Positions 26,548 to 36,257 are shown, counted from the stretch's first letter. The stretch is 64,000 bases of DNA from Clostridia bacterium (GCA_017521465.1 JAFXCN010000002.1:1-64000); one strand, 5' to 3'. The notes: generated from the sequence alone by a model not told the origin. Translations and numbers: made by a program.

Positions 26548-28559
26548 AAAATAAATTTTCAACCATACTAAAGAAAAATATTCAATTATATACAATTTTA
26601 GTATATGGTTTAGTTTTACTATTAGGAGTATTATCCGCTTATTATTTCTTGCCTGTTCTACTCAACTATGCTCCTGATACAATTAACACAGAATTTGACA
26701 GACAGTTTTCTAGTGGTTTTACATATTTCATGCAATTTGCTGTAATATACGTTGTTCTATTCTTTTTAGAATCAATGTGGCTTATCCATATTATGAAAGA
26801 TTTTTATGGTTTAGATACAATAGTGAAAAATGCAAAAAAAGATGCACAAGAAAAAGAACGTTTAAACAGAATAATAAAAAAATCTTTAACAATACCAAGA
26901 ACTTCTTTTACTTTTATCGCATTAATTCCAACAGCAATTGTAGGCATAGCCTTTATGTTACTAGGTTTCACATCTTTTGCTGATTTAAAGGTTTTGATAG
27001 TACTTATAACGCTTTCAATGCTTGCTGGAACATTGACATATATTGCATCAAAAAGCATTTTTAAATCTATTTTAACAAATTTAGATAATAGAGTATTATT
27101 TAAAGGGACTAGAACTGCACTCGTACCAACAATCATGTTTCAAATATTGCCAATCGCACTTGTATGTATCCTATACACATTTCTACTTTCATATTCAAGT
27201 GCTTTAGAAGATAAATCAATTGTAATGCAACATCATTACGTAGATACAATAACTGAAGATATTGAAAAAAATAATATAAGTTCATTAGAACAATTAGAAG
27301 ACTTTTTAAGCAATATTAAATTTATAACGAATAAAGATAAAGCTTTTTATATAAATTCGAATAACGAATTTGTTAATTTTGCAGAACAAGAAGTTTCAGA
27401 ATTCTTTATTCAATATGCACTAACACTTTCTGGAAAACACGAAAATCGTGTATATGATTATTATGGTTCTGAAATTCAAGGGACACTCATTCCAGTAAAG
27501 ATAGGAACTGACGATATAAAAATTGTTATTCAATATGATTTATCTGGTACAAATTTGCCAACCATATTTTTTAATGTAGTAATTCTATTGTTAATAAGCT
27601 CTATAGTTATTTATAACTTTGCAAGTTCAATTTCAAAAGATATTTCACTAGTTACAACTAGTATCAACAAATTGATAAATAGTAAAAATGATGGACTTGA
27701 AGGAAAACTACCAGTAACTTCTAGTGACGAATTAGGAGATCTACTTTTAGCATTCAACAAAGTTCAAGAACTTACAAAATCAAATATTGCTGCAATTCAG
27801 AACAACCAAAACATGCTTATTGAAAAAGAACGTCTTGCTTCGCTTGGACAAATGATTGGTGGTATTGCACATAACATGAAAACTCCTATCATGTCAATTG
27901 CAGGAGCATCTGAAGGACTTACTGAACTAGTTGCAGAATATGTTGCTTCAATAGATAATCCATCTGTAACTTCAGAAGACCACAAAGAAATTGCTAAAGA
28001 TATGTTAGATTGGATTACAAAAATTAAAACTCATACTTCATATATGTCCGACATTATTACAACCGTTAAAGGGCAAGCGGCACAATTAAACTCAACAGGT
28101 AATGAAACATTCACACTTTATGATTTATCAAAGAGGGTAGACATCCTAATTAAACACGAAATTAAAAAAGCTTTACTTACTCTTGATATTTCTATTGATT
28201 GTAATCCTACAATATCTTTAAATGGAGATATCAACAATTTAATACAAGTAATAAATAACTTAATAACAAATTCTATACATGCATACGAAGGAAAACCAAA
28301 TGAAGTTATTAAATTTAACATTTCTGCAGACGATAACAACGTTTACTTTAAAGTTTCTGATAATGGTTGTGGAATGAAAAAAGAAACTCAAGAAAAACTA
28401 TTCAAGGAAATGTACACAACAAAAGGTAAAAACGGAACTGGTCTTGGTTTATATATGTCATATTCGACAATAAAAGGAAACTTTAATGGAACAATAGACT
28501 TCACTTCTGAAGAAGGAAAAGGAACAACATTCACTATTTCAATTCCTGTAGAAAAATAA
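26544..28559 (+). CDS. Membrane sensor histidine kinase coupled to the NRPS
   Basis: 671 aa, ATG inside the ATGA overlap with the NRPS and GGAGG upstream. About five membrane segments at 15-220 include LVLLLGVLSAYYFLPVLLNYAP. An extracytoplasmic region follows at about 225-340, then another membrane helix (IFFNVVILLLISSIVIYNF), a HAMP-like linker, a dimerisation helix with ERLASLGQMIGGIAHNMKTP (phospho-His) and an ATPase domain with NNLITNSIHAY (N box), DNGCGM and TGLGLYMSYSTIKG. Translational coupling to a synthetase suggests it senses the product. No response regulator is in this operon; the nearest is the HD-GYP protein at 32692. Confidence 0.92.
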   Translation: MKNKFSTILKKNIQLYTILVYGLVLLLGVLSAYYFLPVLLNYAPDTINTEFDRQFSSGFTYFMQFAVIYVVLFFLESMWLIHIMKDFYGLDTIVKNAKKDAQEKERLNRIIKKSLTIPRTSFTFIALIPTAIVGIAFMLLGFTSFADLKVLIVLITLSMLAGTLTYIASKSIFKSILTNLDNRVLFKGTRTALVPTIMFQILPIALVCILYTFLLSYSSALEDKSIVMQHHYVDTITEDIEKNNISSLEQLEDFLSNIKFITNKDKAFYINSNNEFVNFAEQEVSEFFIQYALTLSGKHENRVYDYYGSEIQGTLIPVKIGTDDIKIVIQYDLSGTNLPTIFFNVVILLLISSIVIYNFASSISKDISLVTTSINKLINSKNDGLEGKLPVTSSDELGDLLLAFNKVQELTKSNIAAIQNNQNMLIEKERLASLGQMIGGIAHNMKTPIMSIAGASEGLTELVAEYVASIDNPSVTSEDHKEIAKDMLDWITKIKTHTSYMSDIITTVKGQAAQLNSTGNETFTLYDLSKRVDILIKHEIKKALLTLDISIDCNPTISLNGDINNLIQVINNLITNSIHAYEGKPNEVIKFNISADDNNVYFKVSDNGCGMKKETQEKLFKEMYTTKGKNGTGLGLYMSYSTIKGNFNGTIDFTSEEGKGTTFTISIPVEK

Positions 28560-28570
28560 TTATAAACAAC

Positions 28571-28603
28571 AAAAAACCGAAAAGTTTATACTTTTCGGTT
28601 TTT
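28571..28603. terminator. Bidirectional terminator, kinase 1 / ligase
   Basis: AAAAAACCGAAAAGT-TTAT-ACTTTTCGGTTTTT between convergent genes. Confidence 0.88.
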
Positions 28604-28612
28604 GTGTTTACG

Positions 28613-30343
28613 TTACTGTTTCATCTGGTTAAACTGAACCATTTTGTAGCTTTCTTCACTAAAAATAGTAATTTCCTCCACATCCCCATCAGAAACAAAC
28701 CTCTTAAATCCATCAGTTTCATACTTAAGTGCTTCAAAATCACGCTTACTACTAATGGCACTAATCGGAAAATCTTCACGAATCTTATACGCATACGGTA
28801 CAGAATATTCAGGAAGCTTTTCACGACACTGCTTTTCAATATTTTCCAAAAGCAAATTCTCGTTTGTATTCTGATACGGAATAATATGAGCGACGGGAAC
28901 TTGCTTACCATTAATAGTTACAGCAACAACTTCGCACGCTTTTACATTATCAACTTCCGCAATAACATTTTCAATTTCAAACAAATACACCAATTTACCT
29001 TCGCTGCTCACGAAAGAATCGTTAGCACGACCAAGTACGCGATAAACACCGTTTTCATCGACTGTAGCGATATCACCAGTGTTACCCCACTTTTCGCCAT
29101 TAGAATCATATTCAAAGAACTGAGCGGTCAGCTCCGGCATTTGGAAATATTCTTTCATGGCACAAGGCGAATTGATCTTGATAACACCCATTTCATTCGT
29201 ACCAACAATTTCTCCAGTAATAGGATGAACAATTTTAGCTTTGATGCCCGGCATAAGCAAACCAGCTTCATTGGTGCTCCCAGGAATGTCCATATTGAAC
29301 ATTGTCATCGCCGCGAATTCGCTCATACCATAACCAATAATGACCTCCTGTTTGACGCCCAAGCGCCGAAGTTCTTTATTGATTTTGATAGCCAATTCTT
29401 CAGGCAACGGTTCGCCACCACAAAACGGCATCTTCAAGAAGCTAAATGCTCCATCTTCAAGATCGTTTTCAAGCAAACTAATGTAATGTGCAACAGTACC
29501 AACTGCAATGTTGGGACGATGTTTTTTGATGTCTCTCATGAACATTTGGGGATTGTACACCGGCTGCACAACATTAGTACACCCGCACGCAAGCGGAGTA
29601 TTAATGCAGTGACACAAACTTGTTGCATGCGCCATAGGGAGCAGTACCAAATTGCGATCACCACGACTAGAACCAAAGCCGTTCTTTTTGTCATAAATTT
29701 CAATCATGTTATTAAACGAAGAGTTCGTCAAGACAACACCTTTAGGTACACCAGTAGAACCACTGGTATAGCAAATTGCTACAGGCGCATCTTCCTTATG
29801 CTCAACATCCGGCAAAATCACATTACCGCCAAGCTTCTTAAATTCACGATATTTGTAGAACATCACATCGTCAATGTAATCTTGCTTTTTAATCGGCTTG
29901 TTTCTAGCAAGCAATTTGTAAATCGGCTTCGCATATTCAGTAATGGAAACCAACAAAATCTGCTTAACCGAAGTGTTTGCGATTTCACTCTTAAATTTAG
30001 AATAAAAACGATCCAAAATAACAAGCACCTTTGCACCAGCTTCGTTGATATACTTTTTGCAATTTACGCTAAAATATGCAGGCGACACTACTTCAGCTAC
30101 CGCGCCAATCATATTAAGTGCATAAAACAAAACAACCGCATCCACCGTTGTCAATGTGCACATAGCAACAACATCACCAGGCTTTACACCAAGCGCAGTC
30201 AGCGATTTCGCATGTTCCTTCACCAGTTCGAAAAATTGTGCATACGTAATCTTAGTGCCAAAACTCTCAAACGCGAGACCGTTCATGTTGTCAAGGTTGT
30301 GATTCCGAAGGTTTTCAATCACACTGAGCAGTTTCTTTTCCAT
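28613..30343 (-). CDS. AMP-forming acyl-CoA/acid ligase, foreign-looking composition
   Basis: 576 aa. ANL-superfamily motifs: ICYTSGSTGVPKGVV (A3), IIGYGMSEFAAM (A5), GNTGDIATVD (A7), LGRANDSFVSSEGKLV (A8) and the A10 lysine in AISSKRDFEALK. Such enzymes adenylate a carboxylate, then pass it to CoA or a carrier protein. AGGAGGTAGACCCAA gives the start. Base composition differs from the neighbours: the line 29341-29400 has 26 G+C of 60, while 27601-27660 in the kinase has 14 of 60. Codon choice also differs, which suggests horizontal gain. A place between the NRPS and two paralogous kinases makes it a candidate supplier of the acyl group for the leading condensation domain. Substrate unknown. 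Confidence 0.85.
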   Translation of the reverse strand: MEKKLLSVIENLRNHNLDNMNGLAFESFGTKITYAQFFELVKEHAKSLTALGVKPGDVVAMCTLTTVDAVVLFYALNMIGAVAEVVSPAYFSVNCKKYINEAGAKVLVILDRFYSKFKSEIANTSVKQILLVSITEYAKPIYKLLARNKPIKKQDYIDDVMFYKYREFKKLGGNVILPDVEHKEDAPVAICYTSGSTGVPKGVVLTNSSFNNMIEIYDKKNGFGSSRGDRNLVLLPMAHATSLCHCINTPLACGCTNVVQPVYNPQMFMRDIKKHRPNIAVGTVAHYISLLENDLEDGAFSFLKMPFCGGEPLPEELAIKINKELRRLGVKQEVIIGYGMSEFAAMTMFNMDIPGSTNEAGLLMPGIKAKIVHPITGEIVGTNEMGVIKINSPCAMKEYFQMPELTAQFFEYDSNGEKWGNTGDIATVDENGVYRVLGRANDSFVSSEGKLVYLFEIENVIAEVDNVKACEVVAVTINGKQVPVAHIIPYQNTNENLLLENIEKQCREKLPEYSVPYAYKIREDFPISAISSKRDFEALKYETDGFKRFVSDGDVEEITIFSEESYKMVQFNQMKQ

Positions 30344-30453
30344 TTGGGTCTACCTCCTGTTTTCTAATATTAATGTATTGTAAATAGATGTTGCATTGGG
30401 GCCGAACTCCCATTCCGGTAAAATTATCTACCCTCCCTCATAACGTTAAAATC
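30344..30453 (-). other. Leader of the acyl ligase gene
   Basis: From the predicted start (about 30453) to the ATG is about 110 nt, long for this window. It contains a G-rich tract (GAGGGAGGGTAG) and possible short hairpins (GGTA...TACC; GGG...CCC around AGTTCGG). I recognise no known riboswitch. Confidence 0.35.
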
Positions 30454-30459
30454 ATAAAT

Positions 30460-30487
30460 ATTGTATCAAATTTGAGAATTTTGTCAA
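30460..30487 (-). promoter_or_regulatory. Promoter of the acyl ligase gene
   Basis: Minus strand TTGACA (30487-30482), 16-bp spacer, TACAAT (30465-30460) with TG at the extended -10. Spacing, TGATACAATATT and the A-rich spacer closely resemble the HD-GYP regulator promoter at 32639-32666, so the two may be co-regulated. Confidence 0.78.
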
Positions 30488-30524
30488 GCTTTATGTCAAC
30501 AAAGCGCGCGAAAATACATAAATT

Positions 30525-30552
30525 TAGCCTTATTAATTAAATTAATAAGGCT
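30525..30552 (-). terminator. Candidate terminator of kinase 2
   Basis: TAGCCTTATTAAT / ATTAATAAGGCTA palindrome just after the stop codon; the following T-run is weak (AAATTTATG). Confidence 0.5.
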
Positions 30553-30560
30553 ATCTTGTA

Positions 30561-32534
30561 TTATTTATTTAATGTAATGAAGAATGTCGTTCCTTTTCCT
30601 TCTTTACTACTAAAGGTCATCTTGCCTTTAAATTTACCTTTTATTGTCATATTACACATATATAGTCCTAATCCTGTACCAGCTTTTCCCTTCGTAGTTA
30701 TCATTTGATTAAACAATTTATCTTTAATTTTTTCTGGAATTCCACCAGCCATATCTTCAACTTCAATAAATATCTGCTTGTCACTCTCATGTATACGCAA
30801 AATAATTTGTCCACCTTTTGCACCATATGCATCCATCGCATTAATTATCAAATTGTCTATTATTTGCACCATTGATGATATCTCTCCATCTATAGTTGTG
30901 TCTTCAGAGGCTAATAATTCTAATTTTAATTCACATCCCCTATACAATAATTGATCCTTCATTAATACATTTATTCTCATTATCATTTCTTTTATTGTAA
31001 AATTAACACCTTCTGATGCATTTAAATATACTGCCTGTCCTTTTGCCGTGTTTATTACTTCTGACATATATTGAACATAGTTTTTAATTTTGTCTATCCA
31101 TTCGTCCATATCTTTTGCAATTTCGTGATGATCTTCAACTGTTACTTGTGAATTACCTACAGAATCAACATATTCCTTAGTTAAGTTTGTCAATCCTTCG
31201 CAAGCACCTGAAATTGACATTATTGGCGTCTTTAAGTTGTGTGCTAAACTTCCTATCAATTGTCCTAAAGAAGCCAAACGCTCTTGTTCCATTAAAAATT
31301 CCTGATTCTTCTTCATTTCTTCATTATGCTCTTTTTCCATATCAAGAATTTTATTATACGCAATTGCGATATCACCATACTCATTATTTTCAAGAACTAT
31401 AATTTTCTTATCATAATTAACGTCATTTCCATTTGCGATGTTTGTCAATGCCTTTGCAGCAATTACTATATTCTTAGTTGTATTAGTTGAATGAATATAT
31501 ATGAAGAACACAGAAAAAAGTATTATCATAATTGATGATATTATAAGAATATTCATTATTTTCAAAGCCATAGTTGAATACATTATTCCTATTGCATACG
31601 TTTGCCCATCAATTTCACAAAATCTATATGCACCTTCGGTGTGAATTCCATAATCACCATATGTTCTGTTTGTATTGTTATTATATAAATATTTTAAGAA
31701 AAATTCTGATATTTCTGCATCATTATCTTTATATACTACGTCATTTTCTGAAACTATAAATAAAGTATCTTCTTTCTTATTTTTTTCTATTTTTGAAAGT
31801 ACATCTTTTGCTTCATCAATATTTTCAAAATCTAAATCTTGAATCAAAGACAACTGGATATCATAATTTTTAAACATTACATTACTCATGCTTTCTGTCA
31901 TAACAAAATTACCTATAAATATGAAAATTATCCCCATACTCATTACTATCATTGATAAATCGATAATTATTTGTTTTTTTATTCCGATATTCTTCTTGTT
32001 TTTCACTTTTTCAAAATTTTTTATCTTCGTTAATGCTTCATTTCTCACTGGCAACAATAAATGGCTCGAAATTAATGGTGAAAGCAGAGCTAAAATCAAT
32101 GAGATTAATATTGTTTTTACTGCAAGAACAGTATTAGCTCCTGTAAAAAACATAACTAGCAAAGTTATAATTACAATAGCAATTGCATTTACAACACTTA
32201 CAAGTTTGTCAAATTTAAATAGATATTCTCTAAAACTTTCGATACTTGCCTTTTCATTTTTTAAATATTTTCTAATTTTTTCAACTCGCAAAATATAATT
32301 TATATTTATGAAAAGAACATTTAACAAGGTTATAATCATTGCTTTTACTTTCCATGTAAAACCACCAGTCATAGCAACTTCGAATTCGTTATTAACAGAG
32401 TTCGGTGGAAAATTAAAAACTACTGGACCCAAATAACAAATTAAAATTCCAACTATAATAAATGAAATATCATATATAATAACCATTTTCCAACTATTAT
32501 CTTTTTCGAATTTTCTTTTCTTGACATTTTTCAA
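30561..32534 (-). CDS. Membrane sensor histidine kinase, paralogue of the NRPS-coupled kinase
   Basis: 657 aa from TTG 32534 (GAGGG, 7-bp spacing). Same architecture as the kinase at 26544-28559: N-terminal membrane block with YLGPVVFNFPPNSVNNEFEV, a second membrane block, an extracytoplasmic region, a HAMP-like region, and ERLASLGQLIGSLAHNLKTP with the phosphoryl-accepting His, then NNLIINAMDAYG, EDMAGGIP and TGLGLYMCNMTIKG. The H box to linker region (CEGLTNLTKEYVDSVGNS; EIAKDMDEWIDKIKNY) aligns closely with kinase 1, and both sensor regions have an SEFF motif followed by NR-x-Y-x-x-Y/YG. The paralogues may sense the same or related ligands and may form heterodimers. Divergent from the HD-GYP regulator gene. 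Confidence 0.92.
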   Translation of the reverse strand: MKNVKKRKFEKDNSWKMVIIYDISFIIVGILICYLGPVVFNFPPNSVNNEFEVAMTGGFTWKVKAMIITLLNVLFININYILRVEKIRKYLKNEKASIESFREYLFKFDKLVSVVNAIAIVIITLLVMFFTGANTVLAVKTILISLILALLSPLISSHLLLPVRNEALTKIKNFEKVKNKKNIGIKKQIIIDLSMIVMSMGIIFIFIGNFVMTESMSNVMFKNYDIQLSLIQDLDFENIDEAKDVLSKIEKNKKEDTLFIVSENDVVYKDNDAEISEFFLKYLYNNNTNRTYGDYGIHTEGAYRFCEIDGQTYAIGIMYSTMALKIMNILIISSIMIILFSVFFIYIHSTNTTKNIVIAAKALTNIANGNDVNYDKKIIVLENNEYGDIAIAYNKILDMEKEHNEEMKKNQEFLMEQERLASLGQLIGSLAHNLKTPIMSISGACEGLTNLTKEYVDSVGNSQVTVEDHHEIAKDMDEWIDKIKNYVQYMSEVINTAKGQAVYLNASEGVNFTIKEMIMRINVLMKDQLLYRGCELKLELLASEDTTIDGEISSMVQIIDNLIINAMDAYGAKGGQIILRIHESDKQIFIEVEDMAGGIPEKIKDKLFNQMITTKGKAGTGLGLYMCNMTIKGKFKGKMTFSSKEGKGTTFFITLNK

Positions 32535-32576
32535 GTAAATCCCTCACTTTTTATAAAAAGTAATTGCATTTTAACC

Positions 32577-32605
32577 ATTTTATCATTTTAAAAATTTATT
32601 TGCAA
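32577..32605 (-). promoter_or_regulatory. Promoter of kinase 2
   Basis: Minus strand TTGCAA (32605-32600), 17-bp spacer, TAAAAT (32582-32577). Confidence 0.65.
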
Positions 32606-32638
32606 TATAACAAAATACAACAGTGTAAGTAATTTTAT

Positions 32639-32666
32639 TTGACAAAAAATTTCACTATGATACAAT
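32639..32666 (+). promoter_or_regulatory. Promoter of the HD-GYP response regulator
   Basis: TTGACA (32639-32644), 16-bp spacer, TACAAT (32661-32666) with TG two bases before the -10 box. Confidence 0.8.
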
Positions 32667-32691
32667 ATTATTGCATTAAGGAGGCGATATT

Positions 32692-33759
32692 TTGAGATTA
32701 AAAACTACTGTTCAAAAACAAGATTTTAAAATTATAGCTGTTGATGATGAACAAGGTATATTAGACTCACTTTCAATATATTTAGGAAACTACCATTTTA
32801 CAGGTTGTACCGATCCTTTAGAAGCAATTGAACTTATAAGAAACGAACATTTTGATTTGCTACTTTTGGACTTTTTAATGAGTCCTATTCATGGTGATCA
32901 AGTGGTTGAAGAAATTAGAAAATTTAATCCAGATCTATATATTTTATTATTAACAGGTCATAAAGATTTAGCACCCCCACTTGAAACAATAAAAAGATTA
33001 GATATTCAAGGATATTGTGAAAAATCTGATAAATTTGATCAATTATTATTACTTATCGAGTCTGGTTTAAAATCAGTATCTCAAATGAGAATTATAAAAG
33101 AAATAAATGAAAAATTAGATTTAGCATACACAGAATTAAAAGAAGCTTATCGTGGTACAGTTGAATCATTAAGATATGCGGTTGATGCTAAAGATAGTTA
33201 TACTAAAAATCATTCAGATAGGGTTGCTTACTACTCTACTCTAATTGGCCAAAAAATTGGCTTATCTGAGCAAGAGCTAGAAACATTACACGATGGAGCA
33301 TTATTCCATGACATTGGAAAAATCGGAATACCTGATGCTATATTACAAAAGCCTGGAAAGCTTACTGACGATGAATATGATGATATCAAAAATCATCCAT
33401 CAATTGGTTCAAAGATTTTAGCACCTGCAAAGATATTTAATGATATAATTCCAATCGTTAAACATCATCATGAAAGATTTGATGGTCGTGGATACCCATC
33501 TTCATTAAAAGGTGAAGAAATACCTCTATTCGCAAGAATTGTAGGAATTGCAGATTCTTTTGATGCTATGACTTCTGATAGAAGTTATAGACCTCGCTTT
33601 ACTCTTATAAAAGCTCTTGATGAATTAGAAAACGGAAAAGGAACTCAATTTGATCCTAACCTCGTAGATGCTTTTATACTAGCAATAAAAGAAAGTAAAG
33701 AATTCATCGAAGGTGAATTACATATTGATTTTATAGCAAGAAAAGATGATAATATATAA
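32692..33759 (+). CDS. Response regulator with HD-GYP domain (c-di-GMP phosphodiesterase)
   Basis: 355 aa from TTG 32692 (AAGGAGGCGAT site). The receiver domain at 10-130 has the acidic pair in IIAVDDEQG, phospho-Asp in LLLLDFLM, Thr in LLLTGH and a Lys-switch region EKSDKF. A helical linker leads to an HD-GYP domain at 165-345 with NHSDRVAYYS, HDIGKIGIPD, HHERFDGRGYP and DSFDAMTSDRSYRP, all metal and catalytic residues intact. HD-GYP proteins hydrolyse c-di-GMP, controlling motility, biofilm or sporulation choices. The receiver lacks the canonical DxxMP and has DFLMSP. Location next to two orphan kinases makes it their likely phosphotransfer partner; this is inferred from position. Confidence 0.93.
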   Translation: MRLKTTVQKQDFKIIAVDDEQGILDSLSIYLGNYHFTGCTDPLEAIELIRNEHFDLLLLDFLMSPIHGDQVVEEIRKFNPDLYILLLTGHKDLAPPLETIKRLDIQGYCEKSDKFDQLLLLIESGLKSVSQMRIIKEINEKLDLAYTELKEAYRGTVESLRYAVDAKDSYTKNHSDRVAYYSTLIGQKIGLSEQELETLHDGALFHDIGKIGIPDAILQKPGKLTDDEYDDIKNHPSIGSKILAPAKIFNDIIPIVKHHHERFDGRGYPSSLKGEEIPLFARIVGIADSFDAMTSDRSYRPRFTLIKALDELENGKGTQFDPNLVDAFILAIKESKEFIEGELHIDFIARKDDNI

Positions 33760-33762
33760 AGC

Positions 33763-33795
33763 AAAAACGCATACGAAAATCGTATGCGTTTTTTA
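33763..33795. terminator. Bidirectional terminator, HD-GYP regulator / leuS
   Basis: AAAAACGCATACGA-AAA-TCGTATGCGTTTTTT between convergent genes. Confidence 0.88.
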
Positions 33796-33800
33796 GTAAC

Positions 33801-36194
33801 TTATTTTACTACTATTGTATACATTCTTCCTGGAACATAAATTTCTTTTACTATTTCTTTTCCTTCAATAAATTTTAAAACATCTTCATTTGTTTTTGCT
33901 TTTTCTGCAACAGCTTCTTGTGTAGCATCTTTAGCAACTAAAACTTTACCACGAAGTTTTCCATTTACTTGTACAGGAATTTCTACTTCATCATCAATAG
34001 TTTTTGCTTCGTCAAATTTTGGCCAAGCTTCATATGCTATTGTATTATTGTGTCCTAGCATTTCCCATAATTCTTCAGCTATAAATGGACATACTGGACT
34101 TAATAGTTTTACAAATCCTTCTGCATATTCTTTTGGTAATTCATCTTCTTTATATACTGCATTTATGAATATCATCATTTGACTTATCGCTGTGTTAAAT
34201 GATAGTTTTTCATAATCCTCAGTAACTTTTTTAACTGTTTGATGATATACCTTTTCTAAGTTTTTATTTTCTTTTTCTACTACTTTATTGTTTTCAAATA
34301 ATCTATAAATTCTGTCTAAGAACTTACGAGCGCCTTCAACTCCGCGATTATTCCATGGTTTATCTGCTTCTAATGGTCCCATGAACATTTCATATATTCT
34401 TAATGTATCTGCACCATATTCATTAATTACATCTAATGGATTGATACAAAATTCTGGGTATCTTTTACCCATTTTTATTCCATTTGCACCAAGTATCATT
34501 CCTTGATGAACTAATTTTTTGAATGGTTCTTTTGTTGGAACTAATCCTTTATCAAATAAGTAATTGTTCCACATTCTTGAATATAGCAAATGTCCAACTG
34601 CATGTTCTGGTCCTCCAACATATAAATCAACTGGCATCCAATGTTTTAATAATTCTTGGTCACAGAAAGCTTCGTCATTTTTAGGATCAATATATCTTAA
34701 GAAATACCAGCTAGAACCAGCACTTCCAGGCATTGTACTTGTTTCTCTTTTTCCGTTTTTGCCATCTATTGTAACGTCTACCCAATCTTTAGCATTCGAT
34801 AATGGAGCAGCTCCACCATGTGCCTTATAATCTTGTAAATTTGGTAGTACTAATGGTAATTGTTCATCTGAAAGACATACTATATCTCCATCTTCCATAT
34901 GTACAACTGGCATTGGCTCTCCCCAATATCTTTGTCTTGCAAAAATCCATTCACGAATTCTATAATTTATTTTCTTTTCACCAAGATTATTTTCTACTAA
35001 CCAATCTATCATTTTATCAATGCTATCTTGTTTGTTTAATCCATCTAGGAATCCAGAATTAATGTGAAGACCGTCTCCTGTATATGCTTCTTCTTCAACA
35101 TTTCCACCTTCAATTACAGGAATAATTTCTAAATCAAATTTTTTAGCAAATGCATAATCTCTTTCATCATGTGCAGGAACTGCCATGATTGCACCAGTTC
35201 CATATGTTACTAACACATAGTCGCTAATCCATATAGGAATTTTCACACCATTAACAGGATTTACTGCATAACTACCTGTAAATACACCTGTCTTATCTTT
35301 ATTTAATTCTGTTCTTTCCATATCAGATTTTTTAGAACATACTTCTTTATAATTAGCTACCGCATCTTTTTGTTCTGCAGTTGTAATTTCATCTACTAAT
35401 GGATGTTCTGGTGATAATACACAATATGTTGCACCAAATAAAGTATCACATCTTGTAGTAAATACGATAAAACTTTTATCTGTATCAGCTACATTAAATT
35501 TAACTTGTGCACCAACGCTTTTGCCAATCCAGTTTCTTTGAATCTCTTTAGTTGATTCTGGCCAATCGATTTCTTCTAAACCTTCAAGTAATCTTTCAGC
35601 ATATTTAGGAATATCAATAATCCATTGTTTCATATTTTTACGAATTACTGGATATCCTCCTCTTTCACTTTTGCCATCTATAACTTCGTCATTTGCAAGA
35701 ACTGTTCCTAATTCTTCACACCAGTTAACAGGCATATCAACGCATCTAGCAAGACCATCTTCAACTAATTGTTTAAATATCCATTGTGTCCATTTATAAA
35801 AACTAGGATCACTAGTTCTAATTTCTCTATCCCAATCGAAATCAAAGCCTAATTTTTTTAATTGAGTTGTAAATGTTGCAATGTTTTTTATTGTAAATTC
35901 ATCAGGATGGTTTCCTGTATCTATAGCATATTGTTCAGCTGGTAAACCAAATGAATCAAATCCCATTGGATGCAATACATTAAATCCTTGCATTCTTTTC
36001 ATACGAGAAATGATATCTGTTGCAGTATATCCTTCTGGATGTCCAGCATGAAGACCTACCCCTGATGGATAAGGGAACATATCCAAAACATAGTATTTAG
36101 GTTTCGTAAAATCTCTTATATCAGTTTTAAATGTTTTATTGTCTTCCCAATACTTTTGCCACTTTTCTTCAACTATTTTATGATTATATGACAT
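33801..36194 (-). CDS. leuS: Leucyl-tRNA synthetase
   Basis: 797 aa. HIGH-type motif [15 protein letters not shown], editing domain with [18 protein letters not shown], the zinc/leucine-specific region and tRNA-binding C-terminus ([16 protein letters not shown]). The second class I signature is [11 protein letters not shown] instead of the usual KMSKS; the catalytic second lysine is present. This variant is known in a subset of bacterial LeuRS. No T-box leader is present: the promoter (36229-36257) is only about 35 bp from the ATG. Monocistronic. Confidence 0.97.
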   Translation of the reverse strand: MSYNHKIVEEKWQKYWEDNKTFKTDIRDFTKPKYYVLDMFPYPSGVGLHAGHPEGYTATDIISRMKRMQGFNVLHPMGFDSFGLPAEQYAIDTGNHPDEFTIKNIATFTTQLKKLGFDFDWDREIRTSDPSFYKWTQWIFKQLVEDGLARCVDMPVNWCEELGTVLANDEVIDGKSERGGYPVIRKNMKQWIIDIPKYAERLLEGLEEIDWPESTKEIQRNWIGKSVGAQVKFNVADTDKSFIVFTTRCDTLFGATYCVLSPEHPLVDEITTAEQKDAVANYKEVCSKKSDMERTELNKDKTGVFTGSYAVNPVNGVKIPIWISDYVLVTYGTGAIMAVPAHDERDYAFAKKFDLEIIPVIEGGNVEEEAYTGDGLHINSGFLDGLNKQDSIDKMIDWLVENNLGEKKINYRIREWIFARQRYWGEPMPVVHMEDGDIVCLSDEQLPLVLPNLQDYKAHGGAAPLSNAKDWVDVTIDGKNGKRETSTMPGSAGSSWYFLRYIDPKNDEAFCDQELLKHWMPVDLYVGGPEHAVGHLLYSRMWNNYLFDKGLVPTKEPFKKLVHQGMILGANGIKMGKRYPEFCINPLDVINEYGADTLRIYEMFMGPLEADKPWNNRGVEGARKFLDRIYRLFENNKVVEKENKNLEKVYHQTVKKVTEDYEKLSFNTAISQMMIFINAVYKEDELPKEYAEGFVKLLSPVCPFIAEELWEMLGHNNTIAYEAWPKFDEAKTIDDEVEIPVQVNGKLRGKVLVAKDATQEAVAEKAKTNEDVLKFIEGKEIVKEIYVPGRMYTIVVK

Positions 36195-36228
36195 ATTATC
36201 TCCTTCTTTCGATTAATTCATGGCATAA

Positions 36229-36257
36229 ATTATACTATATTTTATTCAAAAATGCAA
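36229..36257 (-). promoter_or_regulatory. Promoter of leuS
   Basis: Minus strand TTGCAT (36257-36252), 17-bp spacer, TATAAT (36234-36229). The leader is too short for T-box control. Confidence 0.7.

Noticed and set aside
28604-30367. 587-aa open frame antisense to the acyl ligase
   Set aside because: Shadow of the ligase caused by its codon pattern; no ribosome binding site, composition rich in His/Asn/Arg, no motif.
34440-34500. leuS lacking the KMSKS motif, possible inactive paralogue
   Set aside because: The KMGKR variant occurs in a known subset of functional LeuRS, and all other domains are intact.
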